NCBI RefSeq assembly: GCF_042453785.1
Contig: NC_091671.1
Span: 40,876,501-40,940,500 of the forward strand
Length of the DNA stretch: 64,000 nucleotides
Source of the DNA: Malus domestica
Taxonomy: Eukaryota; Streptophyta; Magnoliopsida; Rosales; Rosaceae
Direction of reading: 5' to 3'
The notes beneath the pieces are model-generated. The model searched no databases and had not been told where the DNA came from. It worked only from the letters and a program-made list of their open reading frames with translations. Shown piece by piece: positions 1 to 10,429 of the stretch. Numbering within the stretch: position 1 is the first letter of the stretch; the number at the start of each line of letters is the position of its first letter. Both the position numbers and the translations under genes were made by a program.

Positions 1-992
1 ATCCCACCACAAAGACATGATTGAATTAGATGGTAACCCTAAATCTCAAAATTGATCTGAAGGACTGACAATTTCAATAGATATCAAACTCGCATCGCAT
101 AATCACAGTTTCAGTTAAAAACAATTGGGGTACTCGGTACCTCAACGTTTTCATCAAATGATCATCAAATTAAAACTAACGTTGGATTCCAGATATATCC
201 CAGTAGGCGTGTGTAATGTAACCTAGCTATACCTCTATTCGAGCACACAACACACACAAGCATAAATGTTTAAATGATTTAATAAATGTCTTAGGAAACG
301 GCTAATGTCAGTCCATTATTCTCTTATATACTTGATGTGGATGAGAGAATGGCGTATATAAACTATTTTTTCTGAAGTCGATTGTTAGACCATCTATAAT
401 CCTTGAGAAAAAGCTTAAAAATTTAAGCTTGAAAACTGCAAACTCCTTCAATGATTACAGCTTAAAATTTTAACTAGAGATTAATAAATAATGATTTTAG
501 CTAAATTTTTTTCTTCGGTAACTTTTATGAAAATAAAATTTCTGTAGAGTATTTTAATTTACGTTTATGAATATTTTAATTTAAAAACATTTAAATTCCA
601 GTAACTAATTAAAAATCATACAAATAATTTTCTTCATAAAAAAAATAAAAAAATATATGTGTTTTAAGGGAGGTTTGAATGTTGAAGAACCACTTGTATT
701 TATAACGCCAACACACTTGATGCTTGCCGTGGGTATCAAAGCTGCCAGATGTAATATTCCCAATAATATGAAATACTCCCGCATGCATGCATTCCATTTT
801 TTTGTTGGGAGATGATGACAACGCACACATTCCCCACCTTTCTGGGATGTGATAATGTTCTTTTATATCTTTAGGGATGTGATAATGCGGCTCCAGTGGA
901 TATAATGCATGCAATTGCCATGCAAACTTATGGTCAAATCCCCAACATGATCCGGATCCTTTTGTTGATCATCATGGGAATTTGTAAATGAT
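1..992. other. intergenic, no gene seen
   Basis: AT-rich sequence in which I see no coding exon or RNA gene on either strand. The open frames around 605-914 on the minus strand are short, have no recognisable domain and lie in low-complexity A/T-rich sequence. Confidence 0.6.
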
Positions 993-1104
993 GTATGTTC
1001 ATCGTACATCATGCGATCAGTCTTTATGAGGTATTATTGTGTTTAATTTTAAATAAAAAATATTTAAAATGATTTCTGACCGCATGATGTACAATGAACG
1101 GACA
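993..1104. repeat. MITE-like inverted repeat (foldback)
   Basis: A 28-nt arm at 993-1020, containing TTCATCGTACATCATGCG, is repeated in inverse orientation at 1076-1103 with 4 mismatches. The arms surround about 55 bp of AT-rich sequence. Size and structure fit a non-autonomous DNA element (MITE). I could not define a target duplication, so the superfamily is open. Confidence 0.6.
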
Positions 1105-1239
1105 CAACTCACAGATCTCTGGGATCCTCACAAAAAGAATCCGGCAAAGATCCAGATTCGTCAAATCCAAACTATTGCTATCCATAATAATAGTGAATTA
1201 TTATACCATCACCTAATCCAAACGATTTGATGCAATCCT

Positions 1240-3410
1240 TGTGGATGCAAATTTCTTTTTCCTTATTCGTGGATAAAATTGCACATACAAAACAAATAAC
1301 ACCTTAGGTCAAGACCAAGAGCCTCACGCACCCACGATGAATGGGGGGGCTTTGGCCGAAGAACCTCTGATGCCAAAGTTAGAATTTGGATAGAAAAGTG
1401 TTTGAAGAGTTTTTGGGAGTTTTGCAATAGTGTGGAACTCCCTTTTTTAGAGAAAATGAGGTGATATATATAGGGCATGACCGGTCCCCTTTGGAGAAAA
1501 GATGGCCGGCCCTTTAGGGTATTTTTGTGTGAGATGGGTCATTTAATTGGGCAATTAATGGATTAATTAGGTAATAAATCCATTAATTAGCCAATTAACT
1601 CAATTTATATGGAATGTTTTGAAGGTTATGGAATAAAGACCTTATGGAGAATATAGGATGAGAATGGATGAAATAATTTTGAATTTGTTACCTATTTTGG
1701 GCATTTTTGGCTTGATTGAATAATGATTGTCCACTGCTCGCGCGTAGGAAATCCGGTATGCCTCGAGGGTAATTTTGTCATTTTTACCAAAAATCCACGT
1801 ATCGCCTTGTGATTATTTTTGGCTCCACAAATGCCCCCACACCTGCTGGCCTGCTCGTAGGAAAGGGTAGCATGTGTAGAGATCTTCTTGCTCTAGGAAA
1901 TTTAGGACTGCTTCCTATTTTGATGTAGATTCCCTCTTTAATATGAAATTAGATCTTTCTAGGAAAGGGAAATAAATTTCTCTCAAAGCCTATTTAAGTC
2001 CACCTTAAGTGGGTTGTTAAATCAACTTTGGAGAACGATTTATTCTACCATACAAGAGAGAGAAAGCTTAGAGGATATTTGTTCCCCCTCATCTAGCAAT
2101 CTTCTACATCTTGCCCGCGCAAATAACCGTATTTCATTGCTTTCTTTGTTGTCTCCGTGCCGCACTGATGTAAGAAAAATTTCATTTTTCTTGTCTTCTT
2201 CTTGAATAGTATTATCGTTGGGTAGCCGTCGGGGTGGTGCGTCGCGTCGGTTGGCAGGGGCCAAGAGTTAGCTTGGCGTGGGCCAAAGAGGTGGTGTGGC
2301 AGGGGCCATTGCTTATGCTGCTCGGCTTGATTGAAGCTAATGATTGGCTCGATAGGGGCTGAGGAAGTGGCATGGCATGGGCAACGGTTTGGGCTGCCAC
2401 GTCTTGGCTGCTCGCTAAAAATGAGAAAACTGCTTGAGTTGGATTTCTCAGTTGCCGCAGATGGAGCAGTCAAGGATGAAGTTGCCAAGATTGGATGAAC
2501 GAACTGTTAAATGTAAAAGTGGATACTGCCTTTAACCATTTGTTGCCTAGTTGATCTTCAAGCATTCGATATTTTGAGCTATGTGGCATTCTCGCACTAA
2601 AGAGCTTACCCAGATGGGTCTCGGGGATTTAGTTTACCCTTTCGCACTGGAAAGCAATTAGTTTACCCTCTCGCACTGGAGAACAATTAGTTTATCCTAT
2701 CGCTCTGGAGAGAAAACCCATATGGGTGTCGGGGGATTGGTTTACCCTCTCACACTTAAGAGCATGAAAGTCGTTGTCGTGAGTGCAGCTGAGGAAAGCT
2801 GGACTACTGGACAATTGAAATAATCCTCAGCCTGCGAGGTCTTGTTTGGCGAACTGCTTGAGACTTTGAACTTCTTATAGAACCCATGTAAGGGTGTAAG
2901 CGCATTGAGCTGCTCCCATAATTATTGCGCTATCATTAGGTGTTTCGTTGTGTGCCTTTTTTAGGCTTGGTTGGCGCGAGCCACAAGGCAAGATCGGCAC
3001 GGCTGGGAGCCGTGGTGTAAGATTGGCACAGTTATGAGCCATAACGATAGATTAATGGCTGCCCGGAGCCATGGAAAAGGCAGGCACGACTGTGAAACTA
3101 GAGCAGGGGCTAGCTTGGGCTAGGTTGTGCGCATGAAGAGGAATTGTCTGGAGTGTTGAGAACAAGGTCTGCCCTCGGTTCTTGGTAGTTGGGCTGGTGT
3201 GTCATTCTGGTACTCGTCTACCCCCGGCGTGCCATTAGGCTAAGCTGCTGCGTTTGTTGGAACAAAAGTAGTCTTTATATTCGGCAATCTATGTGGGATA
3301 GTCTCGTCTGCTCAATCTTGTCATTTAAAGATGACTCGATCTTGTCATTGAAAGATGACTCCCTTAATTGAATTAAGGGAGATGAATGAATTAAGGGAGA
3401 CTAGGTGGTT
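1240..3410. repeat. retroelement-like debris, unclassified
   Basis: GC-richer than its flanks, with no coherent protein on either strand. It has a TATA-like CTATTTAAG near 1990, many short internal repeats and a G-rich repetitive tract at 2230-2420. This looks like the regulatory or untranslated part of an LTR-type element, but I found no paired ends and no polyprotein. Treat it as a probable fossil of uncertain class. Confidence 0.3.
2596..2770. repeat. degenerate tandem repeat
   Basis: Three to four imperfect copies of a roughly 28-bp unit with the core TTAGTTTACCCTCTCGCACTG, minus its final base or two in some copies. They are bracketed by two copies of a longer unit containing ATGGGTNTCGGGG. 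It lies inside the retroelement-like debris and has no coding meaning that I can see. Confidence 0.6.
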
Positions 3411-3727
3411 ACCTAGTAAAGTTGTGTGCGGCGGCGGGGAGAGAGTGTAGCGTTGGAGTGCGCCGGAAGTGAGACGGAGAGTGAAAGAGAGACATAGAAA
3501 CCGAGGGAGTGCAAGAGAGGGAGAGATGGAGACACTGAAATTGAGTCTGAGATAGAGAGAGATAGAGTGAAGAGGTTAACATAATCGAGAGAAATAGTAG
3601 TTACAGAGAACTGAGAAAGAGAGGAGTTTCTGGGAGGAGTTAAATTTTGAGTGAGTGAAATGAATTGAAGGCGCCGAAATACAAACGAGCCCAATTGTGG
3701 GAAAAAAAAAATCAAATTTTTACATGT

Positions 3728-3815
3728 TTGCGCGACGAATATGTTTAAACTTGCGTCGCGCAACCAATTATATTAAAAAAATATTCATTTTTAATATTTG
3801 CGCGACAAACATGTA
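3728..3815. repeat. CACTA subterminal repeats, left cluster
   Basis: Copies of GCGCGACGAA/GCGTCGCGCAA at about 3731, 3755 and 3801, matching the repeats near the right terminus. In the CACTA family, arrays like this bind the TnpA-type protein. They mark the left side of the element although the tip itself is not recognisable. Confidence 0.6.
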
Positions 3816-3868
3816 TAAAAGCGTCGTCACACATACCTGTAAATTTAATTTATTTTTTGGTTTAAATA

Positions 3869-4248
3869 TGTTGATTCACAAAATCCGGCAGATCTTGGAC
3901 CAACGTAAATCCAGTCGTGAATCACACAAACGCACAAGAACACAAAGATGTATCGTGGTTTACCCTAATGTTTGGGCTACATCCACACTGATGTTGATTC
4001 AATTTCACTGTATGAATGTATGGATTACAATAGATCGGCAAGGGAGCTCTATGTGGATGTAGCCCTTGCCATTTTGCTCTCTGTTTGGCTGAGAGAGTAT
4101 TGCCCTCTATTGTGTCTCTGGATGTGAGACTCCCTGAATGAGGGTGATGGAAAGTCCATTTTATAGAGTAAGGGTTATTTCCCCTCTTACATGGGTTATG
4201 GGCTCAGTAATAAGGCCCAAAGACAAGGCTCAATATAAGGTACCAACA
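3869..4248. mobile_element. solo LTR, 380 bp
   Basis: Starts TGTTGATTC and ends ACCAACA (TG...CA ends with short inverted termini). It is flanked by a perfect 5-bp target duplication AAATA (3864-3868 and 4249-4253). There is no internal coding region, so it is the product of LTR-LTR recombination or a very small LTR element. A TATA-like TTTTATAGAG lies near 4160. It sits inside the CACTA sequence downstream of the transposase, so it is younger than that insertion. The superfamily cannot be assigned from the LTR alone. Confidence 0.8.
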
Positions 4249-4375
4249 AAATAAATAAATAAATAAATATTTTAAAACTTTAATTATGTTACAAATTTTA
4301 AGGAAACTTGTGTTTGTATACAACATTTTTAAATACCATTCAATACATATAATTAAAATACATCACGATTTTTCA

Positions 4376-7300
4376 TTACTCCTCGTTTGAACTAGATGAA
4401 TAAAGATCATCACTATCGTCAGCTTCAGACTCCCATTCCTCCTCGTCTGTAGGCACATCAACATCGTCGTTCGCGCGCTCAGGTGCATTTTATTATGGCA
4501 GATCCCCGAGGTCAATCGTAATGGAATTGATCGGTATTTCGATTTCAGGACCACTAGCTACCTGATACGGTTCGTGTACAATAGTCATATCCCGCAGTGT
4601 ATCTGCATCAAGTGTCATTGAAGTGTCAAATTGTTGGTCAGCAACGTCACCATGATCGTCATCAGCAGTAGGATCTCGATCCGCAATATCATACACCCCT
4701 CTGTGCTCAATCTTTTAAACTACTTTCCATCCCCTCCCAGCCTTAGGGTCATCTATATAGAAAATTTGTTTAGCCATTATTGCCAAAATGTAAGGGTCGT
4801 CCTTATACCAACATCTGTTAGTGTTGATCGATAGCAAACCATCATCTTGCTTAAAACCTCCAACCTGATGTGGGTTTGTATCAAACCATCGACACTTAAA
4901 GAGGATAACTTTACACCTGTCTTTGTAAAGTAATTGCATAACACTTGTCAGTTTTCCATAGAAATTAATGTCTGTAATGTTGCCCACACCTAGTACATGT
5001 ACCTCACTATTTTGCGTACAAAGCTTGTCATCACGATCAGCTGCCAAAAACTTGATGCATTTACATGACAACCAGAGTACAATTCTGTGCTTAGGGGCCC
5101 AATCGCCAAGCTGTACAATTCTTCACTGTAAACGGGTGAATTAATTTCCTTCATTTTCTTCACCTAAATAAAAGAGAAAAAGATGTCGTGTTAGTTTAAC
5201 ATTTACAATTATGCACAAAACCCAAACACGAACAACATACGTTTTCACAAAACCATCGAGGAAACAATTCACAATGCTTTTTGGCATATAAATATGAAGG
5301 ATGTTCCCGCTTCATCAACTATTCACGCTCATCTAGGTACGTAATTGTCTCGTCACAATTGTTAAGTACAAACCAATGTGTTACCTCTATGTCCTTTTTG
5401 TCAAACGCCTCCCTTCTTATTGGTTAGCTAAATGGTCGTGCAATTTAGGAAAAAGTAGATATTTTTTCACTTCTCACACCACTGTCATTATTGCGTTGTT
5501 GTCGGTTGAATGTAGTCTCAACGTCTTGTAGGTACATTGCACAAAATGTAAGGGACTTAAAGCCGACCCATGCCTCCACGATTGATCATTTGGGCTTTGC
5601 CCTGTTTCGTACACTCTTTTTTTAATTCACCCAGTAGTCTGCATTAATAAAAAAAAATATCGTATAAAATTAGTGTAATTATACATACATCACAAACTAA
5701 AGTATTTATGGCGATTATATACCTTTCAATCGGATACATCCATCGATTGTTGATGGGTCCGGCTAGAAGTGCCGCATCCAGTAAGTGAATCATGACGTGG
5801 ATCATGCTTGTGAAGAAAGCTAGAGGAAATATTTGCTCAAACTTGCATAGCACTTCAATAATATCGTCGCACAACTGTTTAACATCAGACTTTCGCAAAG
5901 TTTTTGCAGTTACTTAAGAAAAAAAATCTCGCCAACAACATAATCGGCTTCACCACGTCTTCGGGCAAGAGGTGTCGAATTCCCACCAGGAGAAGCCGTT
6001 GAAGTATGACATGACAATCATGACTCTTAAGGCTGGATAATTTGCCTCCATCCTCGTTTGCGCAACGACCGATGTTTGAAGCATACCCATCTGGAAACTT
6101 TACAGCAGATAGAAACTGCAAAAACTCTTTCCTCTTGTCCGGTTTCACCGAAAACGATGCGAGCTTCTTTCTGGCTATGTCTTCGTCCCTCGCCATCCAC
6201 AAACCTGGCCTAATGCCCATTTTTTCCAGATCTATTCGAGCTTTTATTGTGTCATTTATTTTTCCCTTGATGTCCAGTATAGTTCCGACCAGTGTATTAA
6301 ACACATTTTTCTCAACATACATTACATCAATGTTGTGTCTCAATTTTAATTTCGACCAGTACGGAAGCTCGAACAACCCCGTCTTGTGTGTCCAGTTTAG
6401 ATGTGTGTATGGTCTTGTCCTATTTACGAACTTGCTTAATGGAGCAAAATCCAACTGATTCACCTCAGCCAAAATTTCATCGTCCGACCATTCTCTGGGT
6501 CTTGGCCGAATCTATGGGTCGTTGAAGAAGGCTGTCTCGTTCTAACGCCACTCGTGGTCCCACGGCAACCACCTACGATGTCGTAGGTAACAAACATTTT
6601 CAGCGTGCCAACTAGACGTCGTGTCCTCTTTGCAAACTAGCATGCATAGTAGCCCTTAGTGCTCTACCCATACATCATAACGTACGCTGGAAAATCGATT
6701 ATAGTCCACATCACGGCTGCTCTCAAAGTAAACATCTTCCAGTAGATTTATCGTACGTAGGAACACCGTTTTCCCATAATTCTTTTAGTTCATCAACCAA
6801 TGGTTGTAAATACACATAAATACACGTGCCCGGATCTTCGATTATTAACAACGTTATCATCATAAATTCTTTTTTCACGCACTTCCAAGGCGGCAAATTA
6901 TACGGAATTGCGAAGATTGGCCAAGTGTTGTTGTATTGATTTAAAACCCCAAACAGATTAAACTCGTCCGTCGCAAGTCCCAATCTAACATTCCAGGGCT
7001 CACATGCAAATTCAGGGTATATCCGATTAAACTCTTTCCAAGCCTCTCCATCTGTAGGATGTCTCATAACATCGTCATCTACCCGTCTGTCTTTATGTCA
7101 CCTCATGTCGCTTGCAGTGTGCGTCAACATATACAATCGTTGCAACCTGGGCTTTAATGGGAGATAACGCATAACTTTTTATGGAATCTTCGTTCTTTTA
7201 TTCTAAGATGTCAATTTAAACCATGACTCATTACATATAGGGCATTTATCCAACGTTTTATTCTCTTGGTAGAACAAAATGCAATTATTTTTACACGTGT

Positions 7301-7952
7301 GAATTTTTTCATATCCCAATCCAAGACCACTTAGCAGCTTCTTTGCACTTTTATGATCTTTAGGAAGGCAATTGTCCTTTGGAAGCATCCTCTTGAAAAC
7401 CCCCAAAAAGTAATCAAAACACTGGATCGACATATGAAACTTTGTTTTTCCATGCATCAACTCAACAATAGCCGTAAGCATCGAAAATCCTTCATAATCG
7501 GGGTATAATTCTTACTTGGCACTTTTTAATAGTTTTTCGTACTTTTTGAATGCCTCACTGTCCATGGTGGGAGGGACGCCATCTTCTACTTCCACATTCG
7601 TATTCGAACTAGCGGTTGGAAAAACATAATTGATAATGTCCATAATTTGATCATTTGGATCCAAAACAGAGTCAACTGTATCCACTGCTCGGGTAATGTG
7701 GGAGGATGAAACATTTTGTATTTCTTCTCCATGATGATTCCACGTAGTATAGGTTTCCATCATCCCATTTCTCACTAAATGGTATCGAACAGTTTCAAAA
7801 TATTCAATCATTAAGTTGTTACACTTTCTATAAGGACACCGAATTTGAGTTGCACTCCGGTTGTTTACAATTGCAAAATCGATGAATTGATTTATTCCAT
7901 TCAAATAATCATCAGCACATATGTTAGGATTTTGTATCCACTGTTTGTCCAT
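4376..7952 (-). pseudogene. CACTA transposase (TNP2-type), decayed
   Basis: Encodes the enzyme that would cut and move the CACTA element. Domains in order from the ATG at 7952: Transpos_assoc (starts MDKQWIQNP, with CPYRKCNN about residue 40); TNP2 transposase (7481-6723, with GLGYEKIHTCKNNC and later AYGN-type context lost); a DUF4218-like block (6472-5644, with LDAALLAGPI and WMYPIERYI); DUF4216 (5071-4715, with FKCRWFDT); and an acidic tail ending EEEWESEADDSDDLYSSSSNEE shortened here to a Glu/Asp/Ser-rich stretch that stops at 4376. An in-frame TAA at 7512-7514 separates the first two domains. The TNP2 frame slips near 6742, just after TYDKSTG, and more stops follow, so it is dead. Some gaps between blocks (for example 5072-5640) are probably introns. 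Confidence 0.85.
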
Positions 7953-9054
7953 TTCACCTGCAACAAAAAAAAAAAAATTACAAGGGTTGCAACAACTTCA
8001 ATTATGACATGCCACCTTATGCCTCCGGTATGGGTCCTATCACATTCGAGAATGCACAGTTACGTGCTGTAATTTAAGGTTCCAACACATTAGAGTTCAA
8101 GCATGAGAAAAATTCAGCAGCATCTCCTTGCAGTTCTTCAAGTGCACGACGTAGATACAAAAAACTACGAAGCACCCGAAGAACGCAAAGAGATGCTACC
8201 ACATTTCCCACATTCAAACTCTAATGTGTGAATCGCAAACTACAACATATAAATGTGTATTCTCAAACTGTCCAAAATTTTGGGATAATTGAAGAATTAA
8301 TTGGACCGCAGTCATGCTTTCGCATCCATTTGCGAAATCCAACTAATTCTCAAACGAGAAACTAAGCTCATATGAACATTGCAAACCATTTTTTGTACAT
8401 TGATACAAAAATGATTGCATAAAAATATATAAACTCACAACACCAATAAACTACATACAACACAATTTAAATGAATGGAAAATAAATAAGTTAGTTAAGA
8501 AATATTATACCTCAAATCTGTTGCAAATTACACCAAGGGAAGGCAGCAGCTACAATTGTTTTGCAGCTTCTACCTTCCTGGAAATGGTGTGAGGTGCATT
8601 AAAGGCAACACCTTTGCGCAACGACGCCATCGTCGCACAAAACCTTTCACTCAAAACCTTTCACTTCAGCTTTTTGGGCGCCAAATGAGTACCTTTCCCG
8701 GGTTTTTAACCCCTTGAGCGACGAATCGTAGATCGTCGCGCATTTTTTTTTCGCCATTGCGCGACGAAAAAATGTTCGTCGCGTTTTTTTTTTTGGACAT
8801 TGAGGGACGAAAAAATGTTCATCGTGTTTTTATTTTATTTTATAATATTTACAACATTTTTCCATTCCTTCTTCAAAAAATTTCAACCCACATGCGTATT
8901 TAATAAATAATACGATTTGTACCTATTTAATTAATATACATATTTATTAACATGCATTCATTTCATTCATGCTTAATAAAAACATTAAGTACATATTTAA
9001 TGTCCTCATTTTTCATACTAAAAAAACTTAAAATTCTTTTCTAATTATTACATA
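7953..9054. other. CACTA non-coding interior with subterminal-type repeats at 8600-8830
   Basis: No gene is seen. An A-run lies next to the transposase start. At 8605-8830 there are several copies of the GCGCGACGAA / TTCGTCGCGC motif, including an imperfect palindrome at about 8758-8785. This is the same motif as at the element's ends, here more than 4 kb from either. It may be the original right border of an inner CACTA copy. Confidence 0.6.
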
Positions 9055-9671
9055 AGCAATAAAATTAAAATAAGAAACCCTATTCTGATCATCCGCAAGT
9101 AGTTCTGGTTCTTGCTGTAGTGCTGCAACACGTTCATTATCAAACTAGCATTGTTGAAATTTCGACTTGAACACGTTGTTGATAGCCTTCATCAGATTTG
9201 GATCATTTTTGGCAATGTCCCAATTCCACTGTCATGCAAATTAATAAATTAAAATCTCATTATTACAATATATTTAACAAACATAATTATTAATTAAATA
9301 ATGAAATTAACACATACAGCTAACGCATCAATCATCTGCATCTTCAGCTCCTCAGGGATGGCTCTCCAAGACTCCAATTCTATAGTACATTTGGTACGCA
9401 CCAATACTCATATGTTTGCCAAAAAGCTGCCACGCTTATCTGACTTCACTACCCCTACTATTTCGTCACCAGTGATTCGGTAACGGCTCCTACCATAAGA
9501 TTTTCGGACCCGTACCTCAACTCTTTTCTTCTTGTCTGTCAACATAAAATATTTTCATAATACTAAAACCTAAATACAAATTTTATACAAAATGCAAAAA
9601 TTTGAACGCAAACTTTTTCCAGAACCTTCGCCATCCGTTGTCTTTGATGAACGTGCACCATCATCAACCAT
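9055..9671 (-). pseudogene. CACTA second gene (TnpA / Transposase_24-like), fragment
   Basis: From an ATG at 9671 the minus strand reads MVDDGARSSKTTDGEGSG. After a likely intron comes a basic block, KKKRVEVRVRK, then SYGRSRYRITGDEIVGVV, then LESWRAIPEELKMQMIDAL, and finally a charged stretch ending near 9058. The W-x-x-IPEELK-type core resembles the plant transposon family annotated as Transposase_24, the accessory DNA-binding protein of CACTA elements. Stops interrupt the frame (for example after FLANI and after KFQQC). Assignment rests on motif and context only. Confidence 0.6.
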
Positions 9672-9779
9672 CGTACAAACACTTAAAGAAAGAACTGATT
9701 ATAATCGCTCGAAGTTGATTCAGAGCGTTTCTAAAACGAACTATGAAAAATAAGAAGAGCAGATGTGCATAATTATAGG

Positions 9780-9955
9780 AGACTTTGCGCGACGAAGGCT
9801 TTGTCGCGCTAACCCGACACTAAATACGGCATTTACTTCTCTGATTCAGATGCACCAAATTGTTGACCTATTACTAATCGTCCTTGCGCGATGAAAGGTT
9901 TGTCGCGCAAGAGTTTGCACAACGACCCTTTGTTGCGCAAACGTTTTAGCGACAA
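9780..9955. repeat. CACTA palindromic repeats, inner cluster
   Basis: Three imperfect palindromes in a row, each with a half-site like TTGCGCGACGAA, a 4-6 bp spacer, then the reverse half-site TTTGTCGCGCAA: at about 9785-9811, 9893-9922 and 9925-9951. The same architecture appears near the right terminus. Confidence 0.75.
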
Positions 9956-9959
9956 ACTT

Positions 9960-10112
9960 GAGGTAGTAATTATTTTTGAATACATATTATAACTGAAAAT
10001 TTGTTGGTAATTATAAAATTTACGTAAATACATATATCTATGTTTACATAAACTTTATAATCACCAATAAATTTTTAGTTATAATATGTATTCTTAAAAT
10101 AATTACTACCTT
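9960..10112. repeat. near-perfect inverted repeat (hairpin), 153 bp
   Basis: The left arm (about 9960-10033, starting AGGTAGTAATTATTTTTG) returns in inverse orientation at about 10040-10112 with roughly 10 mismatches. Almost no loop separates the arms (CATATATCTATG). It is AT-rich. This fits a foldback MITE inserted in the CACTA element, or inverted local duplication. Confidence 0.8.
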
Positions 10113-10300
10113 ATATAAATTGATATTATATTCCGTTCAATTAAGACGTTACATAATTACTACCTTAAATAAATTGATATTGTATTTCATTCACTTAATA
10201 CACTAAATCATTAATACCTTAAATAAATTAGTATTATATTTCATTCAATTAATACCTTAAATAAATTGATAATATACTCCATTCAATTATTTAAATAACC
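10107..10300. repeat. degenerate tandem repeat, 38-54 bp unit
   Basis: Four consecutive units each starting ACCTTAAATAAATTGATAT or close to it, at 10108, 10161, 10215 and 10253. The first two are 54 bp long and the third is 38 bp. The first unit overlaps the right arm of the hairpin, so the array probably grew from the hairpin's end. Confidence 0.75.
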
Positions 10301-10429
10301 AAACATGAATTAAAACATAATTAAGTCCAAATACATAATTTATAAAAAGTACCTTAAATTTAAATATTGTCATACAAAACATAAAATTAAAACAACTATT
10401 TCGATGATCATCCATTATGCTGGACTTCA

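Noticed and set aside
993-1104. Hairpin as a microRNA precursor
   Set aside because: The perfect-type terminal arms and size fit a MITE better, and the arms lack the bulged asymmetry of plant miRNA precursors. Small-RNA data would be needed to reopen this.
3413-3763. Minus-strand open frame with Ser/Leu-rich translation
   Set aside because: The plus strand is a GAGA-rich tract that gives a low-complexity translation. There is no domain and no plausible splice partner.
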